This document shows positions 1 through 7,496 of a DNA stretch of 10,136 nucleotides, piece by piece (within the stretch, counting starts at the first letter, position 1; each line of letters starts with the position of its first letter). A program made the translations under genes and the position numbers. Source of the stretch: Holosporaceae bacterium 'Namur' (GTDB lineage Bacteria; Pseudomonadota; Alphaproteobacteria; Rickettsiales; Midichloriaceae); the NCBI GenBank assembly GCA_014116815.1, contig JACGYV010000043.1:1-10136 (forward strand), in the 5' to 3' direction. The notes under the pieces are model-generated. The model saw only the letters and a program-made list of their open reading frames with translations, did not search any database and was not told the DNA's origin.

Positions 1-164
1 AAAGAAACAACCTATACAAAAAACTATATATAAAACCATAGGTTAGCTTCAAATATATAATTAAAAGTAAAGAATAAGCTTTTAGTATTAGTAAAAGAGT
101 GGTTGCTTGTTTAAAAGCTATAAAACATTGCTTAAAATTATATGTTTAATTACTTTTTACGAAA
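1..164. other. Non-coding leader upstream of the fusion gene
   Basis: No coding region is visible here. There are two short perfect inverted repeats: a 7-bp pair (AACCTAT at 9-15 with ATAGGTT at 38-44, loop of 22) and a 6-bp pair (CTTTTA at 79-84 with TAAAAG at 92-97, loop of 7). The first could be a hairpin at the end of a gene left of the window, but no T-tract follows it. Such short repeats are common by chance in DNA this AT-rich. Confidence 0.5.
110..138 (+). promoter_or_regulatory. Candidate sigma70-type promoter for the fusion gene
   Basis: A -35-like TTTAAA (110-115, 4 of 6 matches to TTGACA) and a -10-like TAAAAT (133-138, 5 of 6 matches to TATAAT) are separated by 17 bp. They would start transcription about 20 nt before the ATG at 165. 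No purine-rich ribosome binding site is visible directly before that ATG. The background is so AT-rich that matches of this quality arise by chance. Confidence 0.25.
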
Positions 165-3100
165 ATGAAAGCAGCTGATTTATCAAAAGATCCAAGTTCT
201 ACTGGTCAAGTTGCCTCTGTGGGGCAAGATATCTATTCACAAATACGTGTAATAGTTAAGAGCTTATTTGCAGGGGAATATTGTAGTGAGCTTAGAGAAT
301 ATATACTCTCAGTTGATATAGGTGAAGCTTCAGATAAGAAGTGGGATGGAGTATTGTTTGATAGTCTTAAGAGAGTGGTTGAAGAGTATAATAATAAAAG
401 TGGTATACTTTCGACATATGAAGAAGAGGAATTAGCTAAAGAAGCATATAGATTTGTTACCAAAAGATTAAAGCAGGGGAAATTTGAAGTTACAGAAGAA
501 GCGAAAAAGCTATGTTGCGACATAATTGAGTGGGAGACAAATTTTAAAAAAGATAACCAACATACAAAAAATAAGTTATTTTTGAAAGCTAGAGAAACTC
601 ATTCCGGTGATGAACTACTTCAATTAGTTAGAAAAATTGGATTGACTGCATTTACTGCTAATGAATTAATGCCTTCTGAAGGATTTGAGAATATACACGG
701 TTACTTGAAAGGGATAATAACAAATTACAATCAACGTAGAAGAGAATATGATGAGGCATCTAGTGATGTAGAGAAAGCAACCAAGTTTGAAAACGAAAAT
801 AATATATATTATACAATTTTTACTAATATAACTCTAGATGGCCTATTTGGACAAGCTGCAGAAGACCCAGATAAAATTAAAGAGCTGTGTGACAATGAAA
901 CTATAATAGAATTTTATAACAATCTTAAAAATAGTCATGATGAAAATAAAAGAGAAGAAGATCAAGAGAGATATAATAAAATACTATCTGAAATCATAAA
1001 AGATAATAGCATTCAACCTTATGTTATTGTGACCGAGCATTCAAACCAATGGACTCCAGACCAAGATTGCTTATCTTTAGCAATTGGGCTCGAAAAAGAG
1101 TTAATGAGCAAGGATAGTAAAAATGATAATATGGAAAGGACATATTATATTATTGCTAACAGAAGTGCAAACCACTGGATTACTATTCAAATAAAACTTT
1201 CAGCAAAGAATGAAGAAAATGAAAGAGAGATAGATATATTAATGATTGATCCTGCAGGTGGTAAAGAAGAAATAAAAGAGTATAAAAGTACAGAGAAAGT
1301 ACTTGATAATAATCCTGGATATCTAAAGCTTCCAACTTTGCCAAGAGAATATAAATATAATTTAACTAAATTTGTAATAACCAACCAGCAGCGTAATGAT
1401 TTGATCAGCTTAAGTACTTGCGGGATTAGAGCAGTCTTTAATATAAGTTTTATAACTGGTGTATTTGGTCAACTAATATTACCTAGTAATTTAGGGATTA
1501 TATCCCCTGAGGAAAATGAAATTAGAAGGGTAGCTAATAAAATTATAAATAATAAAGATAATAGTGAAGCAAAATCTATAATTGAAACTTGGATTACTCA
1601 AGCTATCCGATATCCTCACAAAGCTGAAGAAGAAAAAACAAGTCAGGTAATTGAAGCTCAAGACATTCCGCATCAACCTTCTTTAAAAAAATATAAAGAT
1701 AAAGATAAAGATAAAGATAAAGAGCTAGCAAAAAAAGGGTATAGAGATAAGAAAAAAGAATCTAAACTTATAAGCTTTATAGACAATCTTTTTGAAAGGG
1801 AGTTTGAAAGAATTATAAATAACTATGGTGAGAATTCATCTAAGCATTGTAAAGATATATTTAAAAAAATATTAAAGATAAATACTGCATACTATAGTTC
1901 AACTCCTATAGATTTTAACCTAGATAAATTTAATAACAATTTGCAAAAGAGCAAAATCTTAATTAACTCATTATTAAAAAAGAATATTAGAAATACCTCT
2001 TTAAGTGAAAAAAATGAATTAATACTCGTTATTTTTTTAAGCTTAGGTTTAAGTGCTAGGTTAGTAAATGACTATATATCTTCAATTAATAATCCATGTA
2101 TAGCTGAATTAAAAATCATTTTCTCAAAATATTATGACCTTATTAAGTTAAGTAATTATATAATAAATAGCGAAGGTAATGAATATTTATTTGAAAACAC
2201 TCAAGTTGAGGGTATGGAAAATGAGATATTAGAAGAAGCGGAAGATTTTTTTAAGCCCACTACTCATAATCCTATGTATGCCACAAATGCGCAGGGTGCC
2301 ACATTTATGCCTGAATATAAATCACCTGATTTTGATTTAAGGCATATATATCAACACTATAACCAAATATTGAAAATATTAAATCAACTAATAAATATAT
2401 TTGGCTATGAATTTATTAGTATTACTTCAAAGATAGAAGATACTGAGAATTGCTTACAGGATATTAAAGATGCGAAATTTAAATGTTTTGTGGAGTGGCA
2501 TTTAGATTATTTTTACTTAAGTAAATTATATAGTAGTTTAAAATCCATCCCAACATTAAATGATAAAGATTTTAGGAATAAAAAACAAGAATATTACAGT
2601 ACTTTATATAGGACTTTCTCATTAGGTTATCAAATTATAAATACTAAGCTCTCAGATAGAATTATAAAGGCTTTAAAAAATAATATTTTTTACCGGGTTT
2701 TTCAAGAAAACAGCAGACAAACGCATAATCATGAGCTTCTTTTACAAACAGCGGCTTTTGAGGAAATACCAGAAAAGGTAACTCATATAAATATTATGCC
2801 TACTACATTTGATAGTAGGGTTATGAGTCATCTTCTTTCAAGAATAAATATAGAATTACTTATTAATTTAAATAATTTAGAAATTGGCTTAATACCTGAA
2901 GGCGTGAGGAAACTAACAAATATAATAAATTCCCTTAAACAATTTAATTATATAAAATCAGCTCCCGAATCATTATCCGAGCAAACCGCTACACAATACA
3001 ATTTCTTGCTTAATTCTCATAATTCCCAGAAAGCAAACTTAGAAGATAATGAGAGTTATATATTATTCCTTAGACATTTAAGAACAAAGATAGATGAGAT

Positions 3101-5585
3101 ATATAAAAGATTGCCCGAAAACCTTTTTGAAACTTCAGAGATTACTTTATATTTAGAATTCTATTTATCATGTTTTTATGAAGTTATAGAAGTATTATTA
3201 GACAATTTAGAACAAGAAGCCTACTTAATTGAGGAATATAAAGATCATTTAAAAATAATATATTCAGCTATAGAGTACTATATAGAAAACGAGTACTTAG
3301 TATTATATAACTATGAGCGACTTATTGATAAACTAATGTCAGCATTTAACTCAATAGCATTTGTTTTCAGAAATAACGCTCCTGAAAAAGCATTAGATAA
3401 GGTCTCAGAAATAGATAGTTTTTACAATATTAAATTACAAGAGTATTATCCTCCTTTTAAAAAAGGGTTAGAGTGGTCTATACCTAACTTAGCAGTATTA
3501 ATTGGCAAAAATGGAATTGGGAAAACACGCCTATTAAATTACATAGCTAACTCTTATAGCACTCAACTAAATATTAATGCAAATCACTTACAAAATATTG
3601 AGCAATCTTTTAACTATGCACTAAGCGATGTAAATAAATTAGAGGATATGAGTACTGAAGAAATATGCTTGCATATAACTAATTCAGGTGCCTTTCCACG
3701 TATTAATATGTTTCCTATAATTGCTTTTCTATACATAGAATTTAGATATCCAGACAAAAATTCTTTAGATATCCAAATGTCAAAAGCTTTAGATATTACT
3801 ATGGTACCTGAACCTATTAAAGACCCGTTAAATGCATTGTTAAAAAAATATAACCTTGAATTTGAGTTAGCAGAATGCAGATTAGAAAAAAACCAGTTTA
3901 CTATATTCTTCAAAAAACAAAGTGAACTAATTTCATTTTCTCAACTTTCATCAGGTGAAAAGGTTATGTTCACCCTTATATCTTGTGCATTTTCAAACCA
4001 ACTAGTAAGTAAGTATTTAAGTTTTGATTTGTCTAGCATTTTGTTATTTGATGAAATAGATATACACTTCCATCCTGAATATATAGAAAGTTTTTTTAAA
4101 ATTATTAGGGATCATTTTTCTTCTAATACACATATCGTTATAACAACTCATAATCCCGCTACTATAGCCTTAGCAGAACAATTAAATAAGAAAGATAATG
4201 GCAAAGAATTTGGTTTTTATAATTTACTTCAAGAAAATGGATTGACAAAAATTGAAAAAGTAGCAAGTGCAAGAGCAGCAATTTCATATTTGTCTGAAGG
4301 GTTAATTAACGTAATAGAAGATTTTAATTATGTGCTTGTTGAGTCAACCGATGATGCTAAGTTTTTTGCATATCTTAATGAAAAATTAAAACCACATTAC
4401 GCATCTTACCCGAAAACACAATTAATATTTTTACCTGTAGGGTTTCATATAAAACAGGATAGGAAAATTCAAACATTATGTGATAAAATACAAAAATATA
4501 GAAGGGATAATGCTCTTCAGGAAGGTTTGAGTGATCTATTGGAAGATGTTGTAAGCACTCTTGAACCTTATACACAAACCAATGAGCAGGGCGGAGGATG
4601 TAAACAAGTGTATTCTATGGTAGAATCATTGGCAGGAACTGCTGTTGGAACAGTAGACTGGGATCGACATAATTTACCCAAAGAAAAAGTTTATGTACTT
4701 AATTTTTATAGTATAGAGAATTATTTATGCTCTCCATTTAATTTATTGTATGTATTAAATAATAAAAAAGAAGTTTTGTGCTATGATTTAGTAATAAAAG
4801 AAATAAGTACTTATGAAAACCTATCTAATTTTGATATTGAGACAGTAAATTGGAATACTATCTCGCAAAAAGATTTACAAAATATTTCTAATAGTGTTTT
4901 CAAAGTATTAATGAATAACAATGTAAGTGATAAAGAAAAAAGAGGTTACGAGAAAAAGATAACTGTAGAGCTTATTAATGGTATGGCTATTGAAGTTCCT
5001 GAAATTTTAAGAACTAAAAGAGGCCATGATTTGCAGCAAATGATTTCGATGGATGCTACTCAACCAGAGATTATTAAACAAAATACTCATAGGACAAGAG
5101 CATCAAATAATATATCTAATAACGATTTATTAGAAGCTTTTAATAATAACCTACCTATACACTTGGCTCCAAAATTTTTACTTACATTATTACAAGATAT
5201 TAAGAGTTCGAAAAAGCAAACTACTATTTCTGAACAACTTTTAGAACAAGAAGAAAAACTAGAAAACCATAAAAGATTAGACCAAAAGAAACCTAAAGAA
5301 GGTGAGAACGATCAATTAATAAAAAGCCAGTTTTTAGAGCAGTATCTTGATAAGTCAAGATACTTAATATCAGATATTAATGAAAAAGAATTAGAAAAGT
5401 TTTGTAAAACTCATTTAGGGATATCTAATTCTAATAGAGATAAATATGTCTTTGCTGCTGAACAACAAGGTTCTTATTATGTTACAGTTGGCAGCAATAG
5501 AACAGCAGCAGACAAGCTTAAAAGTTGGATAAATGAGGAGAAAAAAAGAAGAGGCGGAGATATAGATAGTTCATTGAGAAAGTAG
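165..5585 (+). CDS. C48/Ulp1-like peptidase - ABC ATPase - DUF4435 TOPRIM fusion protein
   Basis: This is a single uninterrupted 1806-residue reading frame. Residues 1-280 are helical, charged and unrecognised. Residues ~285-440 look like a C48/Ulp1 cysteine protease: W296, then H337-W338 on a predicted strand, D362 in a MIDPAGG motif, Q408/Q409, and C419 in a TCG motif, giving the His-Asp-Gln-Cys order of the family. A Lys/Asp-repeat linker (~511-520) leads into a long unrecognised helical region (~520-1080). An ABC-type ATPase follows: Walker A GKNGIGKT (1114-1121), signature LSSGEK (1261-1266), Walker B ending D1296-E1297, and switch histidine H1329. The gap between Walker A and the signature is too short for an SMC-like coiled-coil arm. 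The C-terminus (from ~1388) has TOPRIM/DUF4435 features: E1393 with D1396-D1397, DWD at 1498-1500, and SIENYL around E1518. ATPase plus DUF4435 corresponds to PARIS AriA plus AriB, so an ATP-controlled nuclease is inferred. The protease activity and its target (ubiquitin-like proteins, or the protein itself) are unproven. No signal peptide or membrane segment is apparent. The first ATG of the frame was taken as the start, without ribosome-binding-site support. Confidence 0.85.
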   Translation: MKAADLSKDPSSTGQVASVGQDIYSQIRVIVKSLFAGEYCSELREYILSVDIGEASDKKWDGVLFDSLKRVVEEYNNKSGILSTYEEEELAKEAYRFVTKRLKQGKFEVTEEAKKLCCDIIEWETNFKKDNQHTKNKLFLKARETHSGDELLQLVRKIGLTAFTANELMPSEGFENIHGYLKGIITNYNQRRREYDEASSDVEKATKFENENNIYYTIFTNITLDGLFGQAAEDPDKIKELCDNETIIEFYNNLKNSHDENKREEDQERYNKILSEIIKDNSIQPYVIVTEHSNQWTPDQDCLSLAIGLEKELMSKDSKNDNMERTYYIIANRSANHWITIQIKLSAKNEENEREIDILMIDPAGGKEEIKEYKSTEKVLDNNPGYLKLPTLPREYKYNLTKFVITNQQRNDLISLSTCGIRAVFNISFITGVFGQLILPSNLGIISPEENEIRRVANKIINNKDNSEAKSIIETWITQAIRYPHKAEEEKTSQVIEAQDIPHQPSLKKYKDKDKDKDKELAKKGYRDKKKESKLISFIDNLFEREFERIINNYGENSSKHCKDIFKKILKINTAYYSSTPIDFNLDKFNNNLQKSKILINSLLKKNIRNTSLSEKNELILVIFLSLGLSARLVNDYISSINNPCIAELKIIFSKYYDLIKLSNYIINSEGNEYLFENTQVEGMENEILEEAEDFFKPTTHNPMYATNAQGATFMPEYKSPDFDLRHIYQHYNQILKILNQLINIFGYEFISITSKIEDTENCLQDIKDAKFKCFVEWHLDYFYLSKLYSSLKSIPTLNDKDFRNKKQEYYSTLYRTFSLGYQIINTKLSDRIIKALKNNIFYRVFQENSRQTHNHELLLQTAAFEEIPEKVTHINIMPTTFDSRVMSHLLSRINIELLINLNNLEIGLIPEGVRKLTNIINSLKQFNYIKSAPESLSEQTATQYNFLLNSHNSQKANLEDNESYILFLRHLRTKIDEIYKRLPENLFETSEITLYLEFYLSCFYEVIEVLLDNLEQEAYLIEEYKDHLKIIYSAIEYYIENEYLVLYNYERLIDKLMSAFNSIAFVFRNNAPEKALDKVSEIDSFYNIKLQEYYPPFKKGLEWSIPNLAVLIGKNGIGKTRLLNYIANSYSTQLNINANHLQNIEQSFNYALSDVNKLEDMSTEEICLHITNSGAFPRINMFPIIAFLYIEFRYPDKNSLDIQMSKALDITMVPEPIKDPLNALLKKYNLEFELAECRLEKNQFTIFFKKQSELISFSQLSSGEKVMFTLISCAFSNQLVSKYLSFDLSSILLFDEIDIHFHPEYIESFFKIIRDHFSSNTHIVITTHNPATIALAEQLNKKDNGKEFGFYNLLQENGLTKIEKVASARAAISYLSEGLINVIEDFNYVLVESTDDAKFFAYLNEKLKPHYASYPKTQLIFLPVGFHIKQDRKIQTLCDKIQKYRRDNALQEGLSDLLEDVVSTLEPYTQTNEQGGGCKQVYSMVESLAGTAVGTVDWDRHNLPKEKVYVLNFYSIENYLCSPFNLLYVLNNKKEVLCYDLVIKEISTYENLSNFDIETVNWNTISQKDLQNISNSVFKVLMNNNVSDKEKRGYEKKITVELINGMAIEVPEILRTKRGHDLQQMISMDATQPEIIKQNTHRTRASNNISNNDLLEAFNNNLPIHLAPKFLLTLLQDIKSSKKQTTISEQLLEQEEKLENHKRLDQKKPKEGENDQLIKSQFLEQYLDKSRYLISDINEKELEKFCKTHLGISNSNRDKYVFAAEQQGSYYVTVGSNRTAADKLKSWINEEKKRRGGDIDSSLRK
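1695..1724 (+). repeat. AAAGAT hexamer microsatellite inside the fusion gene
   Basis: Four perfect AAAGAT units (1695-1718) are followed by a fifth that differs at its last base (AAAGAG, 1719-1724). They encode alternating Lys-Asp at residues ~511-520, in the linker between the protease-like and helical regions. The unit is a multiple of three, so gain or loss of copies would change linker length without breaking the frame. Confidence 0.9.
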
Positions 5586-5797
5586 AATTATATTACATAG
5601 TTTCTAAATAATTATAGAATTTACTTTGGTTAAAAGATTTCTGAATAGGTATCATTGCATAAAAAAACGAGCGTTTATTGGACACATGTAAAATGACACT
5701 AAAACAATATAGAAAAGCGCTTAAAAACCTATTGAAAAAACAAAGTAAGAATATACTATGCATATCAGCTTTTTAAACATAGGGTAAAAATATAAAA
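5586..5797. other. Intergenic region upstream of the serine recombinase
   Basis: No gene is seen. A weak inverted repeat (TTCTA 5602-5606 with TAGAA 5615-5619) lies just after the fusion gene, with no convincing T-tract. AAACG-AG-CGTTT (5665-5676) is an inverted repeat with a 2-bp centre, and AAGCGCTT (5715-5722) is an 8-bp palindrome; either could be part of a recombinase site. A -35-like TTGAAA (5732-5737) with TATGCA (5757-5762) 19 bp later is a weak promoter candidate. AGGG (5781-5784) lies 13 nt before the recombinase ATG, rather far for a Shine-Dalgarno sequence. Confidence 0.4.
5665..5676. repeat. Inverted repeat with 2-bp centre, candidate recombination site
   Basis: AAACG and CGTTT flank the dinucleotide AG. 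Small serine recombinases cut with a 2-bp stagger at the centre of an imperfect inverted repeat, and Tn3-type resolvases commonly act at a site next to their own gene. The arms are only 5 bp and the wider 26 bp is only loosely symmetric, so this is a candidate only. Confidence 0.25.
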
Positions 5798-6433
5798 ATG
5801 CTAATTGGTTATGCAAGAGTTTCAAAGGATGATAATTCTCAAACATTAGATTTGCAAAAAGATGCTTTAATACAAGCAGGAGTATTAGAAGATAGAATAT
5901 ATCAAGATTATGCCTCAGGTAAAAAAGATGACAGGCCTGGATTAGTTTCATGCCTCAAAGCATTACAACCCGGAAATACATTAGTAGTATGGAAATTAGA
6001 TAGATTAGGTAGAAGCTTAAATCATCTAATAAATATAGTAGAAGACTTAAGAAAGAGAGATATAGGATTTAAAGTACTAACAGGGCAGGGAGCACAGATT
6101 GATACTAATACACCTAACGGAAGGCTAGTGTTTGGTATATTTGGAGCTATAGCGGAATACGAGAGAGAGTTAATTATAGAAAGAACTAAAGCTGGTTTAC
6201 TATCAGCAAGAGCAAGAGGTAGGTTAGGAGGAAGGCCACGTAAGATGGACGTAGCAACATTACAAATGGCAATAGCTGCTATGTCGAATCGTAAGTCAAT
6301 AGCCCAAGAAGTTGCAAAGAAACTAGGGATAAAGAAAGCCACTCTATATTATTATGTTAATGGAGATGGCTCTTTAAAAGAAGCTGGAGTAAAGCTACTG
6401 GATAGCTTTGAAAAAAGTAAAACATACATATAA
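5798..6433 (+). CDS. Small serine recombinase (resolvase/invertase family)
   Basis: A complete 211-residue protein of the usual length for Tn3-type resolvases and Hin-type invertases. The N-terminal catalytic domain has the nucleophile S9 in YARVS with R7, and the LDRLGRS motif supplies D68, R69 and R72. An extended helix follows with YEREL and IIERT around 121-130. The RGRLGGRPRK stretch (about 140-149) is the minor-groove-binding arm. The C-terminus (about 165-188) is a helix-turn-helix typical of the family. All expected catalytic residues are present, so it is probably active. It would cut both DNA strands through a phosphoserine link and either resolve or invert DNA between two sites. 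It lies 212 nt downstream of the fusion gene on the same strand, suggesting it helped mobilise or rearrange this segment; whether it is a resolvase or an invertase cannot be told from sequence. The ATG at 5798 begins the conserved first strand, which fixes the start. Confidence 0.93.
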   Translation: MLIGYARVSKDDNSQTLDLQKDALIQAGVLEDRIYQDYASGKKDDRPGLVSCLKALQPGNTLVVWKLDRLGRSLNHLINIVEDLRKRDIGFKVLTGQGAQIDTNTPNGRLVFGIFGAIAEYERELIIERTKAGLLSARARGRLGGRPRKMDVATLQMAIAAMSNRKSIAQEVAKKLGIKKATLYYYVNGDGSLKEAGVKLLDSFEKSKTYI

Positions 6434-6566
6434 TGTATTTTAAATTATAGCGAATTAGGTTAACTTAAAGACATTATTGATAATTATATGGGTGCACAGA
6501 TTGATTATAAACCTCCCCTTAATTATATTATTTGTTTTCAATCAAATTAACCTAGAAAACTATGTC
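6434..6566. other. Short intergenic stretch with a long-range inverted repeat
   Basis: No intact gene. TAGGTTAA (6456-6463) and TTAACCTA (6547-6554) are perfect 8-bp inverted repeats about 83 nt apart. Between them a 20-codon open stretch (6488-6550) begins MGAQID and shares the 12-mer GCACAGATTGAT with the recombinase gene upstream. It may be a scrap of a second recombinase copy or chance. Confidence 0.3.
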
Positions 6567-7127
6567 ATGATAAATACTACATCTTATAACATCTCACCTG
6601 CAAATATTACTGATTTTTGGTTTTCTAAAGAAAATCAACCTTTATGGTTTGCTTAAAACAAGAAGTTTGATGCTTTAATAAAAAATAAATTCCACAACGT
6701 TTACCAACAGGCAGCTTCAGGTAATCTTGATCATTGGAAAAATACCCCAGAAGGATTATTAGCCTTAATTATTATATTAGATCAATTTCCAAGAAACATG
6801 TTTAGAGATAAACCTCCAGCTTTTGCAACAGATGAAAAAGCACTATATTTTACAATGTATGCTATTAACCATGGCCTAAATAACAAATTATCTAAAAAGG
6901 AATACAAACATTTCTTATATCTTCCCCTAATGCATAGTGAGAACTTAACTGATCAAAAATTATGCTTAGATTTATTTAAAGAACAAGAAGAACCATTAAA
7001 ATATGCTAAACTACACTATAACATAATTAATAAATTTGGCAGATTTCCTCACCGTAACAAAATATTGGGTAGAACCTCAACCCAAGAAGAACTAGAGTTT
7101 CTTGCACAACCAAATTCATCTTTCTAG
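6567..7127 (+). pseudogene. DUF924 (COG3803) family protein, disrupted by one ochre codon
   Basis: One frame from the ATG at 6567 to the TAG at 7125-7127 encodes a full-length DUF924 protein (186 sense positions, about the family length), except for a TAA at 6654-6656, codon 30. Family landmarks lie on both sides of the stop. Before it are ITDFWF and PLWFA; after it come KKFDALI, the ALIIILDQFPRN motif, FATDEKA, YLPLMHSE, the H-N-I-I-x-K-FGRFPHRN motif and STQEELEFL near the end. One base change from AAA, CAA or GAA would create the stop, so this is a recent nonsense mutation in an otherwise well-kept gene. The largest intact remaining frame starts at the internal ATG 6798 and encodes 109 residues; it lacks the first part of the fold and is unlikely to work. 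DUF924 proteins are helical, TPR-like and of unknown biochemical role. A sequencing error at the TAA is the main alternative. Confidence 0.88.
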
Positions 7128-7176
7128 TTGCAATTAATTCTGGGTAAAACTTGCACTTGATTGCTGGAATTTGCAT

Positions 7177-7293
7177 TTATAAAATCAAGCCGTTACAGAT
7201 AAGTCTGTACCTCAAATACCAGCGAACACATAATAATATAATCTTCCCTTCATAGTGGCGCCATTTGAAATCTACAGACTTATACTTTTTCAT
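7177..7293 (-). pseudogene. N-terminal fragment of IS6-family transposase
   Basis: A 38-residue frame starts at the ATG 7293-7291 and ends at a TAA (7179-7177). It contains SVDFKWRHYEG and IILLCVRWYLRY, the conserved N-terminal segment of IS6-family DDE transposases (compare F-K-x-R-H-x-x-x-x-I-I-L-x-x-V-R-W-Y-x-R-Y). The following residues, LICNGL, align with the expected LSYRDL but carry several substitutions, so the remnant has decayed by point mutation as well as truncation. The helix-turn-helix and catalytic DDE core are absent; it cannot be functional. Confidence 0.8.
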
Positions 7294-7348
7294 ATACATA
7301 GTTATTAAGTTGCTTACTTTGCCTTATATCTACCTTCATATTTCATTT

Positions 7349-7362
7349 CTCGCAACACTGCC
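7349..7362 (-). repeat. IS6-type terminal inverted repeat
   Basis: Read on the minus strand, GGCAGTGTTGCGAG matches the outer end of IS26-like elements (GGCACTGTTGCAAA) at 10 of the first 12 positions. It marks the outer boundary of the IS remnant. The partner repeat was not found. Confidence 0.7.
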
Positions 7363-7416
7363 TTATCTATAACAGTGTCTCCAAAAACCAGCATTACTAC
7401 TAATATTGTTATTTAT

Positions 7417-7445
7417 TTAATAAATATTTTATGTATTCATATGAT
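7417..7445 (+). promoter_or_regulatory. Candidate sigma70-type promoter of the ankyrin-like gene
   Basis: TTAATA (7417-7422, 4 of 6 matches to TTGACA) and TATGAT (7440-7445, 5 of 6 matches to TATAAT) are 17 bp apart and lie about 50 nt before the ATG at 7497. The site lies outside the IS6 terminal repeat (ending at 7362), so the gene would not depend on an IS promoter. No clear Shine-Dalgarno sequence precedes the ATG. Confidence 0.35.
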
Positions 7446-7496
7446 AAAAAGTGGTATTTATCGTAAGAATAAATAAATAAGATAAAAAGTAGTTAT

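Larger units (their letters stand above)
7177..7362 (-). mobile_element. IS6/IS26-family left-end remnant
   Basis: On the minus strand, position 7362 begins GGCAGTGTTGCG, closely matching the IS26 terminal repeat GGCACTGTTGCA. About 70 nt further in, at 7293, a transposase reading frame begins, the spacing expected for IS6-family elements. The rest of the element is gone: no downstream transposase domain and no second end are seen. The remnant separates the DUF924 pseudogene from the ankyrin-like gene and explains most of the otherwise gene-free stretch 7128-7496. Confidence 0.75.

Noticed and set aside
165..5585. Calling the large protein an OLD-family nuclease.
   Set aside because: OLD proteins also join an ATPase to a TOPRIM domain, but the SIENYL segment after the DWD motif fits DUF4435 better, and the N-terminal two thirds are unlike OLD.
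6654..6656. Programmed readthrough or recoding at the DUF924 stop.
   Set aside because: The family does not need it and no recoding signal is visible; a nonsense mutation or sequencing error is simpler.
7120..7140. Second terminal repeat of the IS6 element at GTTGCAA.
   Set aside because: Only about seven bases match and it overlaps the end of the DUF924 frame; not better than chance.
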